Shown here one piece after another: positions 43,259 through 52,332 of a stretch of DNA of 64,000 nucleotides. The translations under genes and the position numbers were made by a program. Positions within the stretch are counted from its first letter, which is position 1. Each line of letters opens with the position of its first letter. Source of the stretch: Actinomadura parmotrematis (GTDB taxonomy: Bacteria; Actinomycetota; Actinomycetes; Streptosporangiales; Streptosporangiaceae); contig NZ_JAIBOA010000010.1 in the NCBI RefSeq assembly GCF_019458805.1, positions 213,303-277,302 on the forward strand, in the 5' to 3' direction. Under the pieces are notes generated by a model. The model saw only the letters and a program-made list of their open reading frames with translations. It searched no databases and had not been told where the DNA came from.

Positions 43259-45412
43259 TCAAGCTCCGGTGGTCAGGACGACGAGCCGCCGCGTCGCCCG
43301 CGTCATCGCGACGTAGCGGTCGACCGCGCCTTCCACGCCCCCGCCGAGCGCCGCGGGATCGACGAGGACGACGAGGTCGAACTCCAGGCCCTTCGCGAGG
43401 ACGGGGGTCAGCGACCGGACGCGGGGCCGCTCCCGGAACGCGGGGGCGCCGATCACGCAGGCGGTCCCGTCGGCGTGCCCGGCGAGCCAGCCGTCCAGGA
43501 CCGATTCCAGCTCGGCGGCGGCGCCGTAGGCGACGGGGACGCCGGTGCTGCGGACCGAGACGGGCACGTTGGCGTCCGGGAGCGCGGCGCGGATCACCGG
43601 CTCGGCCGCCGCCATGACCTCCGCCGGGGTGCGGTAGTTGACCGTCAGCGAGGCGAGCTCGACCCGGTCGAGGCCGGCGCGCGCCAGCCGCTCCCGCCAC
43701 GACCCGGTGAACCCGTGCCTGGCCTGCGCCCGGTCGCCGACGATCGTGAAGCTGCGGGACGGGCAGCGCGACAGCAGCATCCGCCACTCGGCGTCGGTCA
43801 GCTCCTGCGCCTCGTCCACGACGATGTGCGCGAACGGGCCGGCGAGCGCGTCGGGGTCGGCGGCGGGCAGCGCGTCCTCGTCGACCAGGGTGTTCTGCGC
43901 GTCCTCGCCGCGCAGCATGGTCACCAGGCCCTCGCCGTCGTCGTCGGCGGCGATCAGGTCGTCGACGACGCGGTTGCGGTGCTCGCGCTCGGCGGCGACG
44001 GCGGCGTCGTGCCGCTGCCTGCGCCGCGACGCGCGCGGGTCGCCGAGCCGCTGCCGGGCGGCGTCCAGGATCGGCAGGTCCGCCGCCGTCCACGCCCGCG
44101 GGTCGGCGCGCTGGAGGCGGCGGACGCCGGCGGCGTCCAGCCAGGGGGCGCAGAGCCGCAGGTAGGCGGGGACCGTCCACAGGTCCCCGACGAGGTCGGC
44201 CGCCTCGATCAGCGGCCAGGCCCGGTTCAGGGCGGCGACGAGCTCGCGGTCGCGCAGCAGCGCGGCGCGGAGCAGGTCGCCCGGGACCTCCTCGTCGCCG
44301 TCGTGCTTGTCCCTGATGATCTCGACGAGCTCGTCCCAGACGCGGTCGCGCGCCTCGTTGTGCGGGGTGCCGGGGTCGGGGGCGGCGAACGCCTCGGCCC
44401 AGTCGGCGGCGGTCAGCCGGACGTCCGCCCAGGGCGTGGCGACGTCCATCCCGTCGGCGGGCGGCCGCTCGTAGAAGCGGACGGCCTGCTCGACCGCTCC
44501 CACCAGGTCCGCGGACGCCTTCAGGCGGGCGACCTCGGGATCGGGCTCCTCCCCCGCCGCCGCGCCCTCGGGGACGAGGTCGCGCAGCGTGCAGGTCCGC
44601 ACGCCCTCCTCGCCGAGGCTCGGCAGGACGTCGGCGACGTAGGCGAGGTAGGGCTGGTGCGGACCGACGACGAGGACGCCGCCGCGGCGGCGGCCGAGGC
44701 GCGGGTCGGCGTAGAGCAGGTAGGCGGCGCGGTGCAGGGCGACGACGGTCTTGCCGGTGCCCGGCCCGCCGTCCACGACGAGCGCGCCGCGCGACCCGGC
44801 GCGGATGACGGCGTCCTGGTCGGCCTGGAGGGTGCCGAGCACGTCGCGCATCCGGGCCGACCGGGACGTCCCGAGGCTCGCGATGAACGCCGACCGGTCG
44901 TCGAGCGCGGCGTTCCCGTCCAGGCCGCCGGGGGTGAACGCCTCGTCCCAGTAGTCGTTGATGCGGCCGCCGGCCCACCGGTACCGGCGGCGGCTCGCCA
45001 GCCCCATGGGGTCGGCGTGGGTGGCGCCGAAGAACGGCTCGGCGGCCGGCGAGCGCCAGTCGAGGAGCAGGCGGCGGCCGCCGGCGTCCTTCAGGCCGAG
45101 CCGCCCGATGTAGACGGGCTCGCCGCCGTCCTCGGCGACCATCCGGCCGAGGCAGAGGTCCAGGCCGAAGCGGCGGAGGGCGCGCAGGCGGCCGTTCAGC
45201 CGCCGCACCTCCTCGTCCCGGTCCAGGGCCTGCTGCCCCGCGCCGCCGGGCTTGCGCAGCTCGCCCGCGAGCCGGTCGGACAGGTCGGCGACCGACCGCT
45301 CCAGGCTCGCGCCGATGGCCGCGAAGTGCCGCTCGTCGGCGGCGATCAGCGCCGGGTCGGCCTTGGCGGCGAGCCGCTCGGGCAGGTCGAACACTCCGGT
45401 CGTCATGGTCAT
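43259..45412 (-). CDS. helR: RNA polymerase recycling motor ATPase HelR (rifamycin tolerance)
   Basis: A roughly 717-residue UvrD/HelD-like superfamily 1 ATPase. Walker A is VDGGPGTGKTVVALHRAA, Walker B is IVVDEAQELTDAEW, and late motifs are VNYRTPAEVM and TRATRRLVVL. It has the N-terminal coiled region and GRLGLKDAGGRRLLLDWRSPAAEPFF block of HelD/HelR. HelR pulls stalled or rifamycin-bound RNA polymerase off DNA and gives rifamycin tolerance. The adjacent RAE operator supports HelR rather than a generic HelD. ATG codons at 45418, 45412 and 45406 are all possible starts. Confidence 0.88.
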   Translation of the reverse strand: MTMTTGVFDLPERLAAKADPALIAADERHFAAIGASLERSVADLSDRLAGELRKPGGAGQQALDRDEEVRRLNGRLRALRRFGLDLCLGRMVAEDGGEPVYIGRLGLKDAGGRRLLLDWRSPAAEPFFGATHADPMGLASRRRYRWAGGRINDYWDEAFTPGGLDGNAALDDRSAFIASLGTSRSARMRDVLGTLQADQDAVIRAGSRGALVVDGGPGTGKTVVALHRAAYLLYADPRLGRRRGGVLVVGPHQPYLAYVADVLPSLGEEGVRTCTLRDLVPEGAAAGEEPDPEVARLKASADLVGAVEQAVRFYERPPADGMDVATPWADVRLTAADWAEAFAAPDPGTPHNEARDRVWDELVEIIRDKHDGDEEVPGDLLRAALLRDRELVAALNRAWPLIEAADLVGDLWTVPAYLRLCAPWLDAAGVRRLQRADPRAWTAADLPILDAARQRLGDPRASRRRQRHDAAVAAEREHRNRVVDDLIAADDDGEGLVTMLRGEDAQNTLVDEDALPAADPDALAGPFAHIVVDEAQELTDAEWRMLLSRCPSRSFTIVGDRAQARHGFTGSWRERLARAGLDRVELASLTVNYRTPAEVMAAAEPVIRAALPDANVPVSVRSTGVPVAYGAAAELESVLDGWLAGHADGTACVIGAPAFRERPRVRSLTPVLAKGLEFDLVVLVDPAALGGGVEGAVDRYVAMTRATRRLVVLTTGA

Positions 45413-45470
45413 GCACATCCCCCGTTTCCGCAGGCCGCGGGCCTCGGCCGACGATTGTGCGGCACGAGGG

Positions 45471-45489
45471 GGGCCTTGCCGCAAGCCCC
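45471..45489 (-). promoter_or_regulatory. Rifamycin-associated element (RAE) of helR
   Basis: Read on the minus strand this is GGGGCTTGCGGCAAGGCCC, which matches, as I remember it, the 19-base RAE inverted-repeat-like element found before rifamycin-inducible genes (rph, helR, rox) in actinomycetes. It lies 59 bases before the helR start codon used here, in the correct orientation. Confidence 0.85.
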
Positions 45490-45497
45490 GGGGTGCG

Positions 45498-45803
45498 CTA
45501 TACGTTGGTAATGGCGGGGAGTGCGCTCCCCGCCTTTCGCATGCCCGGACCCGGCTGCCCCTCCGTGAGGGCGGTCAGGGTGGCGAGGAGCTCGGAGGCG
45601 GTGACGTCGTCCAGCTCGCCGAAGGGCGTGCCGTAGTCGTGCGGGGTGCGCGCGTGCGCCAGGGGCGCGAGCAGGATCCACCGCAGCGTCTGGTCGGACC
45701 ACATGCCGGGCAGGCCCACCTCGATCCCGGGGTCCAGGGAGAGGGTGACCCACCGGTCCGGCGCGACGCGGCCCGAGACGTCGTGCTCGATGCCGGTACT
45801 CAT
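45498..45803 (-). CDS. Small hypothetical protein upstream of helR
   Basis: A 101-residue acidic protein with no recognised family: VSGRVAPDRWVTLSLDPGIE, LPGMWSDQTLRWILLAPLA, then DDVTASELLATLTALTEG. The ATG is at 45803. It lies directly upstream of the RAE, in the same direction as helR, but the RAE and helR promoter start after its stop, so it is probably a separate transcript. Confidence 0.5.
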   Translation of the reverse strand: MSTGIEHDVSGRVAPDRWVTLSLDPGIEVGLPGMWSDQTLRWILLAPLAHARTPHDYGTPFGELDDVTASELLATLTALTEGQPGPGMRKAGSALPAITNV

Positions 45804-45921
45804 GCCGGCCCGCGCTAGGGCAGCGCGCCGACATTGTTGATCCTTTCGCCGGGAACCGGCCACCCCGCCTTCGGCGCGAAATGCCCCATTAGTCGGCTCG
45901 GGTGCGCCATGATCGGGACCG

Positions 45922-48243
45922 GTGGCGCCCGGCCACCCCTGGCAACGGCTCGCGTTGGGACTCCGGTTGAAGAAGAGACTCGTCCTCGCGGGCGCCGGCG
46001 TGGCCGCCGGCGCCCTCGCCTGCGGCGCCGCCGTCGCGCTGGCCGGCCACGGGCCGGAGGCCGCCGCGCGGCCCGGCCAAGTGCGCTCGATCGCGCTCGG
46101 CGACCTGCCCGGCGGCACCGCCGCCCGGCCCCTGAAGGGGCTGGCGCGCCCGAAGACCGAGCCGTTCAGCCTCCTCGGCGTCACCTGGGACCGGCCCGGC
46201 GCGGCGCTGGCGGGCACGGTGCAGGTCCGCACCCGCGCCCAGGCCACCGGCGCGTGGACGGCGTGGCGCCCCGTCGCCGCCGAGGCGCAGGACCGCCCCG
46301 ACGGCGCCGAGGGCGCGGGCACGCGCGGCGGGACGGCCGGGCTGTGGGTCGGGCCCTCCACCGGCGTGGACGTCCGCGTCGCCGGGAGCCGCGCCCTCCC
46401 GGCGGGCCTGCGCGTCGACCTCGTCGACCCCGGGACGCCCGGCCGGTCCCGGCGCGGCGACCGCCCCGTCGCGCTCGCCGCCGCGACCGACGCGGCCACC
46501 CCCGCCGACCCGTCCGAGCCGCCGTCCGAGACGCCGGCCGAGGACCCGTCCGGAACCCCGTCCGCGACGCCCTCCGAGACCTCCACCGGCACCGCGACCC
46601 TCTCCCCCGAGGCGTCCGCGGCGCCCGAGCCGTCCGGGACGCCGCCCGCGAGCGCCGCGCCGTCCGCCCCCGCCGCCGCGGAGCCCGCGCCGACGGCCTA
46701 CCCCACGGTCGGGACCGCGCCGCGTCCCGCCATCGTGGCGCGCGCGGCCTGGGGCGCCGACGAGTCGATCGTCAAGGCGCCGCCGACCTACGACACCGAC
46801 GTCAAGGCCGTGTTCGTGCACCACAGCGACACCGGCAACGCCTACACCTGCGCCGAGTCCGCCGCCGTCGTCCGGTCGATCATGCTGTACCACGTGCGGA
46901 CCGAGGGCTGGGACGACCTCGGCTACAACTTCCTCGTCGACAAGTGCGGCACCGTCTTCGAGGGCCGCGCGGGCGGCACCGAGCGGGCCGTCCACGGCGC
47001 GCACACCTACGGCTTCAACACCGACACGACCGGGATCGCCGTCCTCGGCACCTACACCGCCGCCGACGACAAGGACACGCCCGGCGTGGCGCCGGCGCAG
47101 GCCGCGCTGGACGCCGTCGCCAAGGTCGCCGCCTGGAAGCTCGGGCTGACCGGCCGCGACCCCGGCGGCAAGGTCACCCTCACCTCGGCGGCGCCGGACG
47201 GGACGGGCGGCAAGTACCCCTTCGGCACGCCGGTCTCCTTCGACGAGATCGCCGGCCACCGCGACGGCTACGCCACCGCCTGCCCCGGCGTGCAGCTCTA
47301 CGGCAAGCTGCCCGCGATCCGCGCCATCGCGCAGCAGTGGAGCAGCCCGGCCACCGGCATCGCGCTGGCGTCCCTCGGCGGCGCCGCCAAGAGCGGCGGC
47401 ACCTACTACACGCGCGGGACCGTCACCCCCTCCTGGAAGCCGGGCCCCTTCGCCTCCGTCCAGGTCCGGGTGGACGGCGCCGCCAAGGCCACCGTGACGA
47501 GCGCGGCGACCTCGGCGCCCGTCACCCTCGCGCCCGGCGCCCACACGCTGGCGCTCCGCGCCGTCACGCTGGACGGCAAGACGCTCGACTCGCCGTCCTA
47601 CCCGGTGTACGGCGACGCGACGGCGCCGAAGTTCGGCTCGCCCGCCGCGCTCTGGCTGCGGACCGGGACGGTCTCGACGACGTACGTGCCGCTCGCCCTC
47701 GGCTGGAAGGTCACCGACGACCGCGCGCTGAAGTCGGTCGTGGCGACCGCGCCGAGCAGCGCCTCCTTCGCCCTCACCGCGACCCGCTGGAACGCCGGCG
47801 CGCGCCCCGGCGCCCGCACCTGGACGCTCGCCGCCACCGACGTGGCGGGCAACCGCGCCACCTCGTCGGTGACCCGCACCGCCGCGCTCGTCGCGGAGAC
47901 GTCCGCCACGCGGACCGGGACGTGGAAGACCAGCACGACCAGCTCCTACCTGGGCGGGCGCGGCCTGTACAGCAGCGCCAAGGGCGCGAGCGCGACGTGG
48001 AGGTTCACCGGGCGGTCCGCCGGGCTGATCGTGAAGCGGGCGTCCAACGTCGGCGCCGTGTACGTCTACGTCGACGGCAGGAAGGTCGCGACGCTCGACA
48101 CCCGCGCGGCCAAGACGGCCTACCGGCAGCTCGCCTACACCAGGACCTGGAGTTCCAGCGCCGCCCACACCATCAAGATCGTCGTTGCGGGCACGGCCAA
48201 GCGGCCCACGGTCGGCATCGACGGCATCGCCTACGTCAGGTAG
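45922..48243 (+). CDS. Secreted PGRP-type N-acetylmuramoyl-L-alanine amidase
   Basis: A 773-residue exported protein. A signal segment (KKRLVLAGAGVAAGALACGA) is followed by an N-terminal beta domain, a Ser/Thr/Pro/Glu linker (about 200-255) and the PGRP/amidase-2 domain (about 265-460), with zinc-ligand regions VFVHHSDTGNAYTC, VHGAHTYGFNTD and AGHRDGYATACPG. Ig-like repeats and a C-terminal sandwich end in GIDGIAYVR. It probably cleaves peptidoglycan stem peptides. A TTG at 45967, just before the signal, is an alternative start. The last 13 bases overlap the convergent cyclase gene. Confidence 0.9.
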   Translation: MAPGHPWQRLALGLRLKKRLVLAGAGVAAGALACGAAVALAGHGPEAAARPGQVRSIALGDLPGGTAARPLKGLARPKTEPFSLLGVTWDRPGAALAGTVQVRTRAQATGAWTAWRPVAAEAQDRPDGAEGAGTRGGTAGLWVGPSTGVDVRVAGSRALPAGLRVDLVDPGTPGRSRRGDRPVALAAATDAATPADPSEPPSETPAEDPSGTPSATPSETSTGTATLSPEASAAPEPSGTPPASAAPSAPAAAEPAPTAYPTVGTAPRPAIVARAAWGADESIVKAPPTYDTDVKAVFVHHSDTGNAYTCAESAAVVRSIMLYHVRTEGWDDLGYNFLVDKCGTVFEGRAGGTERAVHGAHTYGFNTDTTGIAVLGTYTAADDKDTPGVAPAQAALDAVAKVAAWKLGLTGRDPGGKVTLTSAAPDGTGGKYPFGTPVSFDEIAGHRDGYATACPGVQLYGKLPAIRAIAQQWSSPATGIALASLGGAAKSGGTYYTRGTVTPSWKPGPFASVQVRVDGAAKATVTSAATSAPVTLAPGAHTLALRAVTLDGKTLDSPSYPVYGDATAPKFGSPAALWLRTGTVSTTYVPLALGWKVTDDRALKSVVATAPSSASFALTATRWNAGARPGARTWTLAATDVAGNRATSSVTRTAALVAETSATRTGTWKTSTTSSYLGGRGLYSSAKGASATWRFTGRSAGLIVKRASNVGAVYVYVDGRKVATLDTRAAKTAYRQLAYTRTWSSSAAHTIKIVVAGTAKRPTVGIDGIAYVR

Positions 48244-49886
48244 CGGGCGAGGGCCTGCACGGCGTAGCCGTTGACCATCGTGTCGCACCAGTAGGTGAGG
48301 CCGTTGTAGTAGTAGCCGACCTGGCTGCCGTCCCATCCGCCGTCCGCGCGCTGGTGCGCGGCGAGCCACGCCGCCGCCGACGCCGCCGCCGGCTCGTCCG
48401 CGCGGCCCGTCGCGGCGAGGCCGAGGAGCGCCCACGCGGTCTCCTCGGCCGACGAGGCGGCGCCGTGGCCGTCGCCCCAGCCACCGTCGGGCGACTGGTG
48501 GGCGAGCAGCCAGCGCGCGCAGCCGCGGGCGACCGGGTGGTCGCCGAGGCCGAGGCGGCCGAGGGCCTCCAGGACGTGCGCGGTGCCGGCGGCGGTGTCG
48601 CGGAACCAGACGCACGACATCGACCCGTCGGCGTTCTGGTGCCGGGCCAGCCAGCGCACCGCCCGGTCCAGCCGGTGGTCGCCGCCGACGGCCTCCAGCG
48701 CGAGGATCGCGTGGCCGGTCAGCGCCGCGCACGGGGCGTCGAACATGGTGCGGCCGTTGCGGATGAAGCAGCCCCACGAGCCGTTGCGGTTCCGCATCGC
48801 GTGCAGCCAGTCCACGCCGCCGCGCACGTGCGGGTCGTCCGCGGGGACGCCGAAGCCGGCGAGCGTCGCGACGGCCAGCGAGGTGTCGTCGACGTCCGGC
48901 CACGACGACGGCATCGCCCAGCCCCAGCCGCCGGGCGGGCAGCCGGTGGCGAACAGCGGCTCCCGCCGCTGCGACGCCTTGATCCAGTCGATCGCGGGCC
49001 GCAGCCGCGCGTCGCCGCCGAGCCCGGCGGCCTGCATCCCCTGGCTCGCGTAGCAGGTGCCCGACAGCTCCAGGTCGCGGTCGATCGGCCAGGACCCGTC
49101 GGCCCGCACCGCGTTCCGCAGGTAGCGCAGGTAGTGCTGGACGATGTCGTCGCCGACGCCGGCGAGCGCCAGCCCGAACACGATCAGCGCGACCATGAAC
49201 GCCGACTCCTCCGAGCCGCCGTCGGGGCCCTCGAACGCCAGCATCTCGCGCAGGTAGGCCAGGGTGCGCTCCTCGGCGCGGGCGTTGATCCGCGACCGGA
49301 CCCGGCCGAACTCGCGGGTGTGCACCTGCATGATCGCCCACGAGTAGATGCCGGGCAGGATGAACGAGACGCGCTGGTGCAGCCGGTGCGGCAGCAGCAC
49401 GATCTCGATCGGGATGCGCTTCACCCGCGCCGGGTCCCACAGCCCGGCGAAGATCAGGTAGACGCGCACGATGACGTTCAGCGTCGCCTTGGTGAGGTCC
49501 TCGATCGCGGCCTCGCCGCCGAGCGCCTCCAGCGCCGCCCTGCCGCGCTCGATCTCGGCGCGCGCCGACGGCCGCACCGCGTGCAGCGCCGACAGCGTGA
49601 TGGCGGTGCCGTTCACCGAGGACGGGCCGCCGGGCACGTCGCCCCAGCCGCCGTCGGCGTTCTGCTCGGCGACGATCCAGTCCAGGCCGCCGTCGATCAG
49701 CGCGGCCGAGCCCGCCGGGTCGGCGACGTGCAGGGCGATGACGACGGCGGCGGTGGACACCGCCGAGGAGGGCAGGTATCCCTCCCAGGAGCCGTCCGGC
49801 CGCTGGGCGGACCAGAGGCCCGCCACGGCGGCGGCGAGGGCGCCGTCCAGGTCGGGCTTGGCGGGGGTGACGCGGGGAGCGGTCAT
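48231..49886 (-). CDS. Class II terpene cyclase, squalene-hopene-cyclase-like (DVDD)
   Basis: A 551-residue alpha/alpha-barrel cyclase. The catalytic acid motif DxDD is intact as PDVDDTS (D331-V-D-D334), and QW-type repeats are visible (ADGGWGDVPGG, DGGWGDGHG, ADGGWDGSQVGYYY). It would protonate an alkene or epoxide and drive polycyclisation. It is shorter than true squalene-hopene cyclases (about 630-680) and nearer to diterpene or meroterpene class II enzymes. It is coupled by ATGA to a UbiA gene, so its substrate is probably the UbiA product or the same prenyl diphosphate. No class I DDxxD motif is seen. Confidence 0.9.
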   Translation of the reverse strand: MTAPRVTPAKPDLDGALAAAVAGLWSAQRPDGSWEGYLPSSAVSTAAVVIALHVADPAGSAALIDGGLDWIVAEQNADGGWGDVPGGPSSVNGTAITLSALHAVRPSARAEIERGRAALEALGGEAAIEDLTKATLNVIVRVYLIFAGLWDPARVKRIPIEIVLLPHRLHQRVSFILPGIYSWAIMQVHTREFGRVRSRINARAEERTLAYLREMLAFEGPDGGSEESAFMVALIVFGLALAGVGDDIVQHYLRYLRNAVRADGSWPIDRDLELSGTCYASQGMQAAGLGGDARLRPAIDWIKASQRREPLFATGCPPGGWGWAMPSSWPDVDDTSLAVATLAGFGVPADDPHVRGGVDWLHAMRNRNGSWGCFIRNGRTMFDAPCAALTGHAILALEAVGGDHRLDRAVRWLARHQNADGSMSCVWFRDTAAGTAHVLEALGRLGLGDHPVARGCARWLLAHQSPDGGWGDGHGAASSAEETAWALLGLAATGRADEPAAASAAAWLAAHQRADGGWDGSQVGYYYNGLTYWCDTMVNGYAVQALARYLT

Positions 49887-50875
49887 GTGCGGTTGTCCTC
49901 CATGATCGGAGCCGGCCGGCCGAACTCGTGGTGGGCGCGCATCCGCGCCTGGAGCAGCGCCGTCACCAGCACCGCGGGCGCCGCGGCGAGCAGCGCCGCG
50001 GCGGGGCCCGCGGCGAGGCCGACGAACGCGCAGGCCAGCACGGTCCGCTCGACGACCAGCAGGGCGTGGGCGCGCAGCGCGACGGCCGGCGGCATCGGCT
50101 CGGGCGACCGCACCAGCAGCGCGATCGCCGCCGCCGCCAGCGCCGCCGACACCGCGAGCAGCGCGTAGCAGGCCGCCCGCCCGGCGGCGGAGGCGGGCGT
50201 GAACGCGGGCACGGCCGCGGCGACCGCCGCCCACGCGAGCGTCATGCCCGCGACGACGCGGAGCGCGGGCCGCGCGCCGTGCCGCACCGGGAACGTCTCG
50301 TAGCCGGCCGCGCGGTCCCCGGCCACGTCGCGCAGCGTGCCGACGAGGTTGGACTGGGTGTCGTGCAGCAGGAACACGAGCGCGACCGGCAGGACGCGGA
50401 GCGGCGGCCACGTCGCCGCCATCATCGCGCCGAACGCCACCACGAACGCGGTGAGGCTGCCGCGCACCAGGTTCCCGCCGATCCCGCGCGCCTTCAGGAC
50501 GGCGCTGTAGCCGATCCCGGCGGCGAGCGCGGCGGCGACGAGCAGCGGCGTCCACGGGTTCGCCCACACCGCGAGCAGGCCGCCCGCCGCCACCAGGACG
50601 ATCATCATGGCGAGCGCCGTCCCCGCGCGCAGCCGCCCGGACGGGATCGGCCGGTGCGGCTTGGCGCCGGCGTCCAGCTCGCGGTCGAAGTAGTCGCCGC
50701 CGTAGTGGCCGCCGATCCAGCCGAGCGTCGGCACCAGCCAGGCGAGGGTGAGCGCGGCCGGCCCGGCCGACCCGTCGGTGAGCAGCGCCCCCGCCAGCCC
50801 GACCAGGCCGATGTAGAGCATCGTGTAGGGCCGCCAGGTCTCGACGTGCGCCGCCAGGGTGCGCTGGAAGGCCAC
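49883..50875 (-). CDS. UbiA-family membrane prenyltransferase (or UbiA-type terpene cyclase)
   Basis: A 330-residue membrane protein with eight to nine helices. The first Asp-rich motif is GGDYFDRELDAG (D61, D64, D68; the usual Asn before it is Gly), then PHRPIPSG. The second is LVGTLRDVAGDRAAGYETFP (D183, D187). UbiA enzymes join a prenyl diphosphate to an aromatic or other acceptor; a few instead cyclise it. The GTG start follows GGGAGGAGG. It is coupled to the DVDD cyclase, as in bacterial terpenoid clusters such as phenalinolactone (recalled, not checked). The acceptor is unknown. Confidence 0.9.
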   Translation of the reverse strand: MAFQRTLAAHVETWRPYTMLYIGLVGLAGALLTDGSAGPAALTLAWLVPTLGWIGGHYGGDYFDRELDAGAKPHRPIPSGRLRAGTALAMMIVLVAAGGLLAVWANPWTPLLVAAALAAGIGYSAVLKARGIGGNLVRGSLTAFVVAFGAMMAATWPPLRVLPVALVFLLHDTQSNLVGTLRDVAGDRAAGYETFPVRHGARPALRVVAGMTLAWAAVAAAVPAFTPASAAGRAACYALLAVSAALAAAAIALLVRSPEPMPPAVALRAHALLVVERTVLACAFVGLAAGPAAALLAAAPAVLVTALLQARMRAHHEFGRPAPIMEDNRT

Positions 50876-50900
50876 GGGCGCCTCCTCCCGGGAGTGCCGG

Positions 50901-52307
50901 CTAGGGATGCGTGCGGCGGCCCACGACGCCGACGTGCACGGCGGATTCGGCGTCGCCGTCGGCGTCGAAGGGCACGCCGAGCGGGTCGGGGGCGAGGTCC
51001 AGGTGGTGCAGGATCGTGGCGACGTTCACCATCACCTGCGTCTCGGCGATGCCCGACCCGAGGCAGGTGTGCCCGCCGACGCCGAACGGGGCGTAGGCGC
51101 CGGGCTGCCGATGCTCCATGCGGGGCGGCGCGTAGCGGTCCACGTCGAACTCCGCGGCGCGCGGGAACAGCTCGTCCAGGTGGTGGGAGACGTCGTAGAC
51201 GACGATGACGCTGTCGCCCTCCCGCACGAGGTGGCCCTCGAACACGAACGGCTGGACGGCGGTGTACCACTGGCGGGACGGGCCGGGGTAGAGCCGCAGC
51301 GCGTCCATCATCGCGCCGCGCAGCGTGTCGGCGCCCTTCAGCCGCTCCCAGGTGAGCGGCCCGGCGAACCACTCGTCGGCCTCGGCGCGGACGCGCGCGG
51401 CCGCCTTCGGGTCGTTGAGCAGCAGGTACAGCAGGAACGCCGACCGGTAGGACGCGGTCTCCAGGCCCGCGAGGAGCGGCCCGACGGTCGCGGCCATCAG
51501 CATCGGCGACGGCTCGTCGTCCGGGCCGAGCGCGTAGGCGGTCAGCAGGTCGGTCAGCAGGTCGTCCGGCCACGCGTCGGCGGGGATCGCGCGGCGCGCC
51601 TGGATCGCCTTGTGCCCGAGCTCGAAGACGCGGTCGCGGGCGCGGATGTAGGCGGGGTCGGACAGGGCTGCGGCGGCCTCGGTGCGCAGCAGCGTGGCGA
51701 CCTTGGTCGTCCGCACGAAGATCACCAGGTCGTCCAGGTAGCCGCCCGCCGGATGGCCGATGAGGAGCCGCCCGAGCTGCTCGGACACCACGCGCTGGAT
51801 GGCGGGGACGACGGCGGTGCGCTCGCCGGGCCGCCAGCCGAGCACCTGCTCCTCGACGTAGCGGACCATGTCGCCGATGCGGCCGGTGACGGCGCTGCGG
51901 GCGTAGCCGCGGCTGGTCAGCGTGCGGTGGCGGCGGTGGCCCTCGCCCTCGCGGGTGTGGCCCTCCATCTTCAGCTCGCTGCTGAAGTCCTCCCAGTGCC
52001 GGTCCGAGCGCAGCTTGACGTCGCTCTGGTGCATGCTCGCGGCCTTCATCGTGAAGGTGTTGGCCGCCGGGCCCGCGAGCACGGTGAAGGACGCGCCCTC
52101 CTTGCGGGCCAGCTCGCCGGGCTGGTCGATCAGGAAGATCGGCCCGTGCGCGCGGTAGCAGTCGATGAGGTAGGCGAGGTCGTCGACGCTGCCCTCGCGG
52201 GCGGCCCGCGGGGGGCGCGGCGCGTCCTCGACCGGCGGCTCGGGCGCGGCGGGTCCGGGGCCGGGTCCGGTGTCGGTGGCGTGCCCGGTGGCGGGTTCGG
52301 TCGTCAT
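50901..52307 (-). CDS. Cytochrome P450 with altered ExxR and I-helix acid
   Basis: A 468-residue P450. The heme-thiolate loop is FGVGGHTCLGSG with C415. The I-helix reads AGLETAS (E283 where most P450s have Asp), and the ExxR position reads DALRLYPG (D335 to R338), so both acids are swapped for the other. The first 40 residues are a Pro/Ala-rich extension. AAGGAGG precedes the ATG. It is predicted to oxidise the cyclised terpenoid; the swaps could mean unusual chemistry or only family drift. Confidence 0.92.
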   Translation of the reverse strand: MTTEPATGHATDTGPGPGPAAPEPPVEDAPRPPRAAREGSVDDLAYLIDCYRAHGPIFLIDQPGELARKEGASFTVLAGPAANTFTMKAASMHQSDVKLRSDRHWEDFSSELKMEGHTREGEGHRRHRTLTSRGYARSAVTGRIGDMVRYVEEQVLGWRPGERTAVVPAIQRVVSEQLGRLLIGHPAGGYLDDLVIFVRTTKVATLLRTEAAAALSDPAYIRARDRVFELGHKAIQARRAIPADAWPDDLLTDLLTAYALGPDDEPSPMLMAATVGPLLAGLETASYRSAFLLYLLLNDPKAAARVRAEADEWFAGPLTWERLKGADTLRGAMMDALRLYPGPSRQWYTAVQPFVFEGHLVREGDSVIVVYDVSHHLDELFPRAAEFDVDRYAPPRMEHRQPGAYAPFGVGGHTCLGSGIAETQVMVNVATILHHLDLAPDPLGVPFDADGDAESAVHVGVVGRRTHP

Positions 52308-52332
52308 GCGATCCTCCTTGCGGTCGGGGCCG

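Noticed and set aside
45889..49440. A 1183-codon minus-strand open frame across the amidase and cyclase genes
   Set aside because: Its composition is Arg/Gly/Ala without motifs, and it is antisense to a clear amidase and out of frame with the DVDD cyclase.
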